64,000 nucleotides of DNA from Candidatus Fimadaptatus faecigallinarum (GTDB lineage Bacteria > Bacillota > Clostridia > Christensenellales > Aristaeellaceae): contig DVNK01000032.1 in the NCBI GenBank assembly GCA_018714445.1, positions 18,157 to 82,156 of the forward strand. The letters run 5' to 3'. The notes below the pieces were generated by a model, which was not told where the DNA came from, made no database searches, and saw only the letters and a program-made list of their open reading frames with translations. A program made the position numbers and the translations under genes. This document shows positions 48,193 through 55,193 of the stretch, one piece after another. How positions within the stretch are numbered: the first letter of the stretch is position 1; every line of letters begins with the position of its first letter.

Positions 48193-49578
48193 ATGAAGCT
48201 ATGGGGCGGCCGCTTTGAAAAGGCCACCGACGGCATGGTCGACGACTTCCACTCGTCGATATCGTTTGACAAGCGCCTGTACAGGCAGGACATACTCGGC
48301 TCGATAGCGCACGCGACGATGCTGGGCGAACAGGGCATAATACCCAAATCCGACGCCGATCTTATCGTCGAGGGCCTCAAGGGCATACTCGCCGACATAG
48401 AAGCCGGCAAAGTCACATTCGAGATCGACGCCGAAGACATACACATGAACGTCGAAAAGCTGCTGACCGAGCGCATAGGCGCGGCGGGCGGCCGCCTGCA
48501 CACCGGGCGCAGCCGCAATGACCAGGTCGCTCTCGACGTGCACATGTTCGTAAAAGACGCTATCATTAAAGTGCAGGCCGAACTGGAAGCGCTGCTCAAC
48601 ACGCTGCTCAACATTGCGCGCGCCAACCTGCACACCGTCATGCCCGGCTACACTCACCTGCAAAAGGCACAGCCGATAACGCTGGGTCATCACATGATGG
48701 CGTACTTCCAGATGTTCCGGCGCGACTGGCAGCGGCTGGAGGACCTGTTTGTGCGCGCGGATGTGATGCCGCTGGGCTCGGGCGCGCTGGCAGGCACGAC
48801 GTACCCGCTCGACCGGCAGCGCGTGGCCGAGCTGCTGGGCTTTGGCGCGATAAGCATGAACTCGCTGGACGGCGTGAGCGACCGCGACTTCATAATAGAG
48901 TACGCATCGGATGCGTCGATGACGATGATGCACCTGTCGCGGTTCTGCGAGGAGCTGATACTCTGGTCGAGCAACGAGTTCGGGTTCGTAGAGATGGACG
49001 ACGCGTTCTCGACCGGCTCGTCGATAATGCCCCAGAAGAAGAACCCCGACGTATGCGAACTGATACGCGGCAAGACCGGGCGCGTGTACGGCGATCTGAT
49101 GGGGCTGCTGGCGATGATGAAGAGCCTGCCGCTGGCCTACAACAAGGACATGCAGGAGGACAAGGAAGCGCTGTTTGACGCCCACGACACGGTGTACAAG
49201 TGCCTGATGGTGTTCACCGCGATGCTGGAGAGCGTGAAGTTCAACGCGGCTCGCATGGAGCGCGGCGCGGCTGGCGGCTTCACCAACGCCACCGACGCCG
49301 CCGACTACCTGGTCAAGAAGGGAATGCCGTTCCGCCAGGCACACGAGGTCGTGGGGCGGCTGGTGCTGGATTGCATAAAGCACGACAAGGCGCTGCTCGA
49401 CCTGTCGCTTAGCGAGCTCAAGCAGTACTCGGAGCTGTTCGACGAGGACGTGTACGAGGCGATATCGCTGCACGCGTGCGTCGACCTGCGCTCGACCGTG
49501 GGTGGACCGTCGCCCGACGCCGTCAGCGCCGCGATAGATGAGGGCGCTGCATGGCTGGATGCGCATAAGCACGGCTGA
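48193..49578 (+). CDS. argH: Argininosuccinate lyase
   Basis: The 461-residue enzyme cleaves argininosuccinate to arginine and fumarate. The fumarase-superfamily signature [12 protein letters not shown] lies near residue 276 and carries the catalytic serine. [23 protein letters not shown] is the standard start; [13 protein letters not shown] near residue 98 and [14 protein letters not shown] near 345 support it. Of two ATGs, 48193 is preferred (9 nt from AAGGAG) over 48187 (3 nt). It forms the end of the arginine operon begun by argG. Confidence 0.96.
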   Translation: MKLWGGRFEKATDGMVDDFHSSISFDKRLYRQDILGSIAHATMLGEQGIIPKSDADLIVEGLKGILADIEAGKVTFEIDAEDIHMNVEKLLTERIGAAGGRLHTGRSRNDQVALDVHMFVKDAIIKVQAELEALLNTLLNIARANLHTVMPGYTHLQKAQPITLGHHMMAYFQMFRRDWQRLEDLFVRADVMPLGSGALAGTTYPLDRQRVAELLGFGAISMNSLDGVSDRDFIIEYASDASMTMMHLSRFCEELILWSSNEFGFVEMDDAFSTGSSIMPQKKNPDVCELIRGKTGRVYGDLMGLLAMMKSLPLAYNKDMQEDKEALFDAHDTVYKCLMVFTAMLESVKFNAARMERGAAGGFTNATDAADYLVKKGMPFRQAHEVVGRLVLDCIKHDKALLDLSLSELKQYSELFDEDVYEAISLHACVDLRSTVGGPSPDAVSAAIDEGAAWLDAHKHG

Positions 49579-49648
49579 TGGGCCTTGTCTGGCAGATATG
49601 GAGACGCCATAGTGCCCGCATGTTCTGATATATGGCATCGGTGGGCTG

Positions 49649-49870
49649 GCGCTCGGTAAAATGCTGAACTGGCACGCTTGGGTGATTTGGCCGTCTTTAT
49701 TGGATTGCGCTCGGCAAAACGCTGAGCTGGCGCGCATGTGCGGATTGGTCGTCTTTATCGCCTTGCGCTCGGTAAAATGCTGAGCTGACGCGCATGTGCG
49801 GATTGGTCGTCTTTATCGCCTTGCGCTCGGTAAAATTCAGAGCTGACGCGCATGGGTTAATAGACGCCCT
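49649..49870. repeat. 58-bp tandem repeat, about 3.8 copies, after argH
   Basis: GCGCTCGGTAAAATGCTGAG-like starts fall at 49649, 49707, 49765 and 49823, an exact 58-bp period. The unit continues with CGCGCATGTGCGGATTGGTC and GTCTTTATCGCCTT. The last two full copies are nearly identical. The remaining part of 49579-50031 shows no gene. Confidence 0.88.
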
Positions 49871-50031
49871 CACTCAGCAAGACGCTAAGCCTGCGCAATC
49901 TATGCACGTACAGGACTGATTGCGCGTTCGGATTCGGTCAGCATCCCGGCCCATGCCCCCGCGCTCGCATGCATGGCGCGCAGACTTGCTCCACTCCCCC
50001 GGCGCATATTCGATTAATAGTCGTGGATGAG

Positions 50032-50061
50032 TGTACATATCCGCGATAGATATGATATAAT
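50032..50061 (+). promoter_or_regulatory. Possible promoter before the CD3324-family gene
   Basis: TGTACA and a perfect TATAAT are separated by 18 bp. The message would carry a leader of about 195 nt before the ATG at 50265. Confidence 0.5.
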
Positions 50062-50145
50062 GTCCATGTACCCAGACGGGCGCGGTCGCTTAACGGGCGG
50101 CCGCGCTCGTCGGCTTATTTACGCATACGAGGAGGCTGAGACTGC

Positions 50146-50175
50146 ATGCTTGATCCCATCACATGCGCCGCCTGA
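50146..50175 (+). CDS. Possible nine-residue leader peptide
   Basis: ATG 50146 is preceded at 7-8 nt spacing by GAGGAGGCTGAG and encodes MLDPITCAA before a TGA. The strong ribosome site in an otherwise empty leader is the only reason to list it. It lies about 90 nt upstream of the CD3324-family gene. It may be chance. Confidence 0.25.
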   Translation: MLDPITCAA

Positions 50176-50264
50176 GCAAGGGCCGCGCAGCCATACTATG
50201 ATTAAATAGAAGTTGCTGAACAGGGCCTTTGCCGTTCCATATATAAGCATATAAGGAGCGCGAC

Positions 50265-50576
50265 ATGAGCTACAAGAAGGCAACGAACCTGCTGCCCGAC
50301 GAACTGCTGCGCAAAGTCCAACAGTACGTCGATGGCGAGCTGATATACATACCCCGGCTGGACGCCCACAGGCGCGACTGGGGGCAGGATACCTCCACAC
50401 GCCGCGAGCTGGCCGCGCGCAATGCGCTGATACTGGCCGACCACCGCGCCGGCATGAACACGCGGCAATTAGCCGAAAAGTACTTTCTCTCCGAAAAGAG
50501 CATTCAACGCATACTGCGGCAACTGCGGCGCTGCGCCGCTGACGACCCCGCAGACGGCGGCACGGGCATGGACTGA
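50265..50576 (+). CDS. CD3324-family small HTH protein
   Basis: The 103-residue protein starts at ATG 50265 behind ATAAGGAGCGCG. The pattern KKATNLLPDELLRKVQQYVDGELIYIPRL followed by WGQDTSTRRELAARN and a C-terminal helix-turn-helix (LADHRAGMNTRQLAEKYFLSEKSIQRILRQL) is that of the CD3324 family, common in Clostridia and related to Mor-type DNA-binding proteins. It is probably a transcription regulator of unknown target. The next gene starts after its own promoter, so the two need not be co-expressed. Confidence 0.8.
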   Translation: MSYKKATNLLPDELLRKVQQYVDGELIYIPRLDAHRRDWGQDTSTRRELAARNALILADHRAGMNTRQLAEKYFLSEKSIQRILRQLRRCAADDPADGGTGMD

Positions 50577-50630
50577 GTTCCAGCCCGTGCTTTTTCATGT
50601 ATCATATTTAGTTTGTATCCGAATATTAGG

Positions 50631-50659
50631 TTGGACGCGCCGCCCGGCAATGGTACAAT
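50631..50659 (+). promoter_or_regulatory. Promoter of the DUF1062 gene
   Basis: TTGGAC and TACAAT are separated by 17 bp, with the ATG at 50692 about 26 nt past the expected start of transcription. Confidence 0.65.
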
Positions 50660-50691
50660 CGCCTAAAGTACACGGTAAGGCGGTGCGCCAT

Positions 50692-51243
50692 ATGGACGAA
50701 ATAATCTGGAATATAGATTGCGCCACGCTGCCCACGGTCACGCGGCACTGCAAAAAGTGCGGCAAACTGCGCGCATTCGAGTGCTCGGGCTGCTTCCGGG
50801 TCAACGCGCAGAAGCGGCTGATGGATGTGTGGCTGATATACAAGTGCCCCGAATGCGACGACACCTGGAACCTGCCGGTGCTCAGCCGCGTGTCGCCGCA
50901 GGCGGTCCCGGCAGCGTTGCTGGCGGGCTTCCACCGCAACGACGCGGCGCTGGCACGCAGGTACGCATTGGACGGCGAACTTATGCGGCGCAGTGGTGCC
51001 GCGCTTGACATGCCCGAGCTGCGCGTGACCGGCGTCACGCCGCCCGCAGGCCAGCGCGTCACAATGGCGCTGACGCCCGAATGCGCGCTGCCGGTGCGCG
51101 TGGCGGCCGTACTGCGCATGGGGCTGAGACTGAGCCGCAGCGAGTTTGAGCGCCTGGTCGCAGACGGCCGTATACGTGCTCACGGCGGCGACGTACTGCG
51201 CATGAAGCTGGGCAGTGGCGCACGCGTGGACGTCGAGTTATGA
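50692..51243 (+). CDS. DUF1062 domain protein
   Basis: The 183-residue protein starts at ATG 50692 behind GGTAAGGCGG; the ORF-track start lies upstream of the promoter. Two CxxC pairs (HCKKCGKL and YKCPECDD) suggest a zinc ribbon. The sequence FECSGCFRVNAQKRLMDVWLIYKCPECDDTWNLPV is the DUF1062 hallmark. The C-terminal part (LRMGLRLSRSEFERLVADGRIRAHGG) resembles an S4-like RNA-binding motif, which fits reports of such domains in this family but is my inference. Function is unknown. Confidence 0.82.
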   Translation: MDEIIWNIDCATLPTVTRHCKKCGKLRAFECSGCFRVNAQKRLMDVWLIYKCPECDDTWNLPVLSRVSPQAVPAALLAGFHRNDAALARRYALDGELMRRSGAALDMPELRVTGVTPPAGQRVTMALTPECALPVRVAAVLRMGLRLSRSEFERLVADGRIRAHGGDVLRMKLGSGARVDVEL

Positions 51244-51265
51244 CAAGCGTGTCGGACTTGATACG

Positions 51266-51800
51266 GGGCGCCGGGCTTGGCAATATCGCCAGCTTTATCC
51301 ACAGCTCCAAGTTGCAAGTCAGATACGGCTTGCCGATCTAAGCCGTTTTAACTGATATGGATCGCCTGACCCAGCCATATCGCCGACTTTGTCCACAGCT
51401 CAAAGCTGCAAGTCAGATACGGCTTGCCGGTTTAAGCCGGTTTAGCTGTTATGGCGCCGGGCTTGGCAATATCGCCGGCTTTATCCACAGCTCCAAGCTG
51501 CAATTCAGATACGGCTTGCCGGGCTAAGCCGGTTTAACTGATATGGCGCCGGGCTTGGCAATATCGTTGGCTTCGTCCACAGCTCCAAGCTGCAAGTCAG
51601 ATACGGCTTGCCGATCTAAGCCGGTTTAACTGATATGGATCGCCTGACCCAGCCATATCGCCGACTTTATCCACAGCTCCAAGCTGCAATTCAGATACGG
51701 CTTGCCGGGCTAAGCCGGTTTAGCTGTTATGGCGCCGGGCTTGGCAATATCGCCGGCTTTATCCACAGCTCCAAGCTGCAAGTCAGATATGGCGTGCCCT
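51266..51800. repeat. Six-copy ~93-bp repeat array carrying DnaA-box-like 9-mers
   Basis: Six head-to-tail units of 92-94 bp occur in two types: A begins GGCGCCGGGCTTGGCAATATCG and B begins GGATCGCCTGACCCAGCCATATCG, ordered A-B-A-A-B-A. Each contains a 9-mer at 51295, 51389, 51481, 51573, 51667 and 51759. Four read TTATCCACA, the exact DnaA-box consensus; one is TTGTCCACA and one TCGTCCACA. All point the same way. A conserved CAGATACGGCTTGCC follows each. No dnaA or dnaN is near, so I do not call it oriC. The rest of 51801-51917 shows no gene. Confidence 0.85.
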
Positions 51801-51917
51801 CCAAACCAAAATAAACGACATGAGCCGCCGGTAAAAACCGACGGCCCCAATATTAATATATCGCCGGCGACAGTCATATTTGCTCCATTGTGCGCCTATG
51901 ACTCTGCGCGTGCGCCA

Positions 51918-53609
51918 TCACTGCGCCTTGAGCGCACGCAACCGGCGCGCAATGTCGAAGTACTCTCGCTCCAGCTCCTCGCGCTGGTCAGCAGACAGTC
52001 CCTTGCCATTCAGCCGCGCGTCTATCGCGGCCATGCGCATCCGGAGCGTGTCCGCGCCCAGCTCGACCTGCTGGCGTGCGCGCTCGGCCTGTTCGTCCCG
52101 TATCGCGCGCTTTGCCTCGTAATCGGCCAGCGTGCCTTCAAACGCCGCCAGCGTACCGCCTTCAATTACCAACAGCCGCTGCGCTATGCCGCTCACAAAG
52201 CGCCGGTCATGGCTGACCATTAACAGCGTGCCCGCGTACTCGCTCAGCAGCTTCTCCAGCGCCTCCAGCGCAAACACGTCCAGATGGTTCGTCGGCTCGT
52301 CGAGTATCAGCAGATTGCTCTCGCTCAACAGCAGCCGCGCCAGCTCAACCTTGACCCGCTCGCCGCCCGACAGCACGCGCACAGGTTTAAATACGTCGTC
52401 CGCGCCCAGCATCAGGTTGCTGAGCACCGAACGCGCCACGCTCTGCGGCAATGCGCTGTCGGCCATGGCGTTTTCAAGCGCGGTCGCATCCATGTCCAGC
52501 GTGCGCTCGCTGAGCTGACTGAAGTAACCTATCTTCACGCCCGGACTGAGCCGCACGCCGGGCGCGCCGTCGACCAGTCGGCCTATCAGCGTAGTCTTGC
52601 CGCAGCCATTTGCCCCCATTAACGCGGTGCGACTGCCCGTGGGCAGCGCGAAGTTCACATCCCGCACCAGCACTCGTCCCGGCACGTCCAGCTTCAGATG
52701 CTTGACCTCCAGCGCGCGCCGGCTGACCACGCCGCCCGCCGCACCCAACTTCATGCTGACCGCGGGCAGATCACGCGGGCGCTCCTTGCGCTCAAGCTGA
52801 TCCAGTCGCGTGCGCATCGCCGACGCCGACTTGTGCAGCTTTTCCTCGACCTCGGTCGCACTGCGCTTGTGCAGGCGCGCCTCGGAGTTGCCCATGCGCG
52901 TGGGGAGTTTGGTGCGCCTGGCGCGACGCTCGCGGGCGTCTATCGCCTCGGACAGGCGGGCGCGTTCGCGCTGATAGCTGTCGTATTCGAACTGCTGGAA
53001 CTCGCGCCGGCGATGCTTTTCGGCCATGTAGTCGGAGTAATTGCCGGGATACATGGCAATGTGCGCATCCTCCAGCTCGGCTATCGACGTGCACAGCGCG
53101 TCCAGCAGCGCCCGATCATGGCTTATCAGCAGCAGCGCGCCGTCGAACGCCTTGAGCTGGCGCATCAGTTCGTCCACACCCTGTGCATCCAGGTCGGTCG
53201 TGGGCTCGTCGAGCATCAGCAGCCGCGGATGCTGAGCCAGTGCGCCGGTTATGCGGCGGCGCGTGCTCTCGCCGCCCGACAGCCCGCCATGCAGCGCGCC
53301 GGTCTTGAAGCGCGAGCTCAGCTCGCCCGCCGCAGCCAGGTCGACCTGTACGCCCTGCTCGTCCATAGCTGCAGCGTATTCCTCGCCGCTGCCGAACTGT
53401 GGCACCAGCGCTATCGGGCAGTTCACAGTCACATGACCCTGGTCAGGCGCGCGCCGGCCCGCCAATATGCCCATAAGCGTCGACTTGCCCGCGCCGTTTT
53501 CGCCGACCAGGCCTATCCGATCGCCATCGTATATCGTAAACTCGGGCACGTCCAGCACCCGTCTATCCGCAAAATCCTGTATTATCTCACTCGCCTGCAA
53601 AAGCAGCAT
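51918..53609 (-). CDS. ABC-F ribosome-associated ATPase (antibiotic-resistance type candidate)
   Basis: The 563-residue protein has two ABC domains and no TM segment. Domain 1 has GENGAGKST, LSGGESTRRRI and LLMLDEPTTDLD; domain 2 has GANGCGKTT, LSGGERVKVELA and LLILDEPTNHLD. A charged linker (residues about 205-290, rich in Arg/Lys/Glu) separates them, as in ABC-F proteins. The C-terminal helical arm ends EREYFDIARRLRALKAQ. The attenuator-like leader suggests the drug-protection subgroup (Vga/VmlR-like) rather than the housekeeping EttA type. The start ATG 53609 follows GAGAGGCG; the longer ORF runs into the leader. Confidence 0.85.
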   Translation of the reverse strand: MLLLQASEIIQDFADRRVLDVPEFTIYDGDRIGLVGENGAGKSTLMGILAGRRAPDQGHVTVNCPIALVPQFGSGEEYAAAMDEQGVQVDLAAAGELSSRFKTGALHGGLSGGESTRRRITGALAQHPRLLMLDEPTTDLDAQGVDELMRQLKAFDGALLLISHDRALLDALCTSIAELEDAHIAMYPGNYSDYMAEKHRRREFQQFEYDSYQRERARLSEAIDARERRARRTKLPTRMGNSEARLHKRSATEVEEKLHKSASAMRTRLDQLERKERPRDLPAVSMKLGAAGGVVSRRALEVKHLKLDVPGRVLVRDVNFALPTGSRTALMGANGCGKTTLIGRLVDGAPGVRLSPGVKIGYFSQLSERTLDMDATALENAMADSALPQSVARSVLSNLMLGADDVFKPVRVLSGGERVKVELARLLLSESNLLILDEPTNHLDVFALEALEKLLSEYAGTLLMVSHDRRFVSGIAQRLLVIEGGTLAAFEGTLADYEAKRAIRDEQAERARQQVELGADTLRMRMAAIDARLNGKGLSADQREELEREYFDIARRLRALKAQ

Positions 53610-53610
53610 A

Positions 53611-53644
53611 ATAAAAACGCCTCTCTCCGCCTGCCGGAAAGACG
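53611..53644 (-). terminator. Leader terminator overlapping the ABC-F ribosome site
   Basis: On the minus strand CGTCTTTCCG and CGGAGAGAGGCG form a stem around GCAGG and TTTTTATT follows, directly before the ATG. The 3' arm contains the GAGAGG ribosome site, so the hairpin could block both transcription and translation. Confidence 0.7.
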
Positions 53645-53712
53645 CGCGCATACTGATCCCGCCCGAAGGCGCGGCTATTTCATGGCCAGCGCAAAGCGTC
53701 TTTCAGGCAGGA
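53630..53712 (-). promoter_or_regulatory. Antiterminator element of the ABC-F leader
   Basis: CCTGCCTGAAAGACG (revcomp of 53698-53712) can pair with CGTCTTTCCGGCAGG (revcomp of 53630-53644) in 14 of 15 positions. This pairing uses the 5' arm of the terminator and would open it. The two structures are mutually exclusive, the classical layout of an attenuator. Confidence 0.65.
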
Positions 53713-53788
53713 TAATCAGGTCGCCACCTGAACGGTGCGACCGCGCCGGCGACCAGACCCGCCGGCAAACCGCGCTGCGCGCGGCCAT
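53675..53788 (-). CDS. Putative 37-residue leader peptide of the ABC-F attenuator
   Basis: ATG 53788 opens MAARSAVCRRVWSPARSH, ending in GDLIILPERRFALAMK with a TAG at 53675. The codons for LPERR coincide with the 5' arm of the antiterminator, so a ribosome stalled in or near FALAMK would affect the hairpin choice. The ribosome site is weak (TAAGG about 10 nt upstream), and the frame also stays open further upstream, so the true start may differ. Confidence 0.45.
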   Translation of the reverse strand: MAARSAVCRRVWSPARSHRSGGDLIILPERRFALAMK

Positions 53789-53849
53789 TATCCCAAACCT
53801 TACTTCTTCAACACTTTGCGCAATGACCGTCCTTTCTCAGTATGCGTAT

Positions 53850-53878
53850 ATGATATCAGCATCAGTCGGCTTTGTCAA
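53850..53878 (-). promoter_or_regulatory. Promoter of the ABC-F leader
   Basis: On the minus strand a perfect TTGACA and TATCAT are separated by 17 bp. It produces a leader of about 235 nt before the ABC-F start codon. Confidence 0.78.
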
Positions 53879-54580
53879 GTGATTTTGTTGACATGACGGC
53901 CTGCAATTCCATGCGTCCTGTACCATGGCAGCATTGGCACATCATCCCCTGACAGCATCGCCGCATCGCGTTCGCCATTGCGGCTTAAACGTCGTGCAGG
54001 CGGCAACAGCCGTGCAAATGTGCGCCATCGCCCAGCGATACACAATCTGCTGCGGGCATTTGGTATGAATGGCAAGTTTGGGCCATGTGCCTGGCGCGCC
54101 GTTTGACGTATATGCTCAGGCACGCGGGCAGGGCTCGGGCACATGCCCGGCGCGCACATTGCGGTTTTCGGTCACACGCACAGCGGGTATTTGACGTGCG
54201 AACTCGGCCAGCGGCAGATCGCGGCCACGGCTCCCAGCTGCGCAGAGGCGTTCCGCACCATTCAGGCAATCAAAGCGACGAGCAATGCCGCCCTCCAGTG
54301 CATAAACGTTCAAGTCCAACCGCGCCGGATTATCATCCCATATAGTCGCAACAGCCGCGTTAGCACGCGTCAGCGTTTACCCGGTCGCGCAAGTTCACGG
54401 CCCTTTGCGGCGCGCCATAAGACAGATTTGAAAATAATTCCACATTTCCGACACCATTTCACATTTGCCCCACAAAATCTGCAACAAACGCCGCGCCAAA
54501 AGCGTTTATCAAGTGAACCGCGGATTACCGCTCCGCCGGCACGCAGCTTGCCGCGCAGCGCGGACTAGGAGCGTGATATT
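53879..54580. other. Gene-free divergent region between the ABC-F and sigma-factor genes
   Basis: No gene is supported in these 702 bases and no tandem repeat is seen. A frame at 54143-54568 contains FGHTHSGYL, reminiscent of calcineurin-type phosphoesterases, but has no other family feature. The region nearest the sigma gene (54420-54580) must contain its promoter; I could not identify an ECF-type consensus. Confidence 0.5.
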
Positions 54581-55126
54581 ATGTTCATATTGTTGAGTGT
54601 GTTTACGGCCGGACACACCGAACTGGATGTAGAGGCGCTGATCGACGCGCATTCAGGCGCGGTCAAGCGCTGCGCATATCTGTGCCTGCGCGACGAGCGC
54701 ATGGCCGAGGATGTATGCCAGGAGGTGTTCGTAAAGCTCTGGCAGTCCCCGCCGCGCGCCACTAATGAGGCCGGCATGCGCGCATGGTTGCTGCGCGTGA
54801 CGCTCAACGCATGCCGCAATATGCTGCGCACACCGTGGCATAGGCGCGTGCAGCACGGTCCGGACGAGGTATTCAACCAGCTTTCGGCCCAGGGGCCCAT
54901 GCCCGAGGCCGAAGCACTGCGCCGTGAGCGCGACGAGGCGCTCTATCAGGCCGTGATGGATCTGCCGCTCAAGTACCGCGAACCGATAATACTGCACTAC
55001 TACTTCGACGTCTCCCAGCGCGACACCGCGCGCATACTCGCCATAGGCGACAGCACACTGCGCACGCGCCTGCTGCGCGCACGCCTGCTGCTGCGTAAGG
55101 CGTTGGGCGAGGAAGTCGAACTCTAG
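54581..55126 (+). CDS. ECF-type RNA polymerase sigma factor
   Basis: The 181-residue protein starts at ATG 54581 after CTAGGAGCGTG. Sigma region 2 is visible as LIDAHSGAVKRCAYLCLRDERMAEDVCQEVFVKLWQ (residues 18-53, with the D-x-x-Q-x-x-F core). Region 4 is ALYQAVMDLPLKYREPIILHYYFDVSQRDTARILAIGDSTLRTRLLRARLLLRKAL (118-175). The intervening region 3 is missing, as in ECF (group 4) factors. The next gene, 67 bp downstream, starts with a short cytoplasmic segment and a TM helix and is probably the anti-sigma factor. ECF group cannot be assigned. Confidence 0.92.
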   Translation: MFILLSVFTAGHTELDVEALIDAHSGAVKRCAYLCLRDERMAEDVCQEVFVKLWQSPPRATNEAGMRAWLLRVTLNACRNMLRTPWHRRVQHGPDEVFNQLSAQGPMPEAEALRRERDEALYQAVMDLPLKYREPIILHYYFDVSQRDTARILAIGDSTLRTRLLRARLLLRKALGEEVEL

Positions 55127-55193
55127 CCGGCAGCAAGCCCAGACATACACCTATGCGCGCAGATCGCGCCTTCTGAAAGGCAGGTACTTTATC

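Noticed and set aside
51266-51800. Chromosomal replication origin
   Set aside because: No dnaA, dnaN, AT-rich unwinding element or inverted box orientation is visible; DnaA-box-like repeats alone are not enough.
54143-54568. Remnant of a calcineurin-type phosphoesterase (FGHTHSGYL)
   Set aside because: Only one short motif is present; the flanking residues and other frames show no further family features, and there is no ribosome site.
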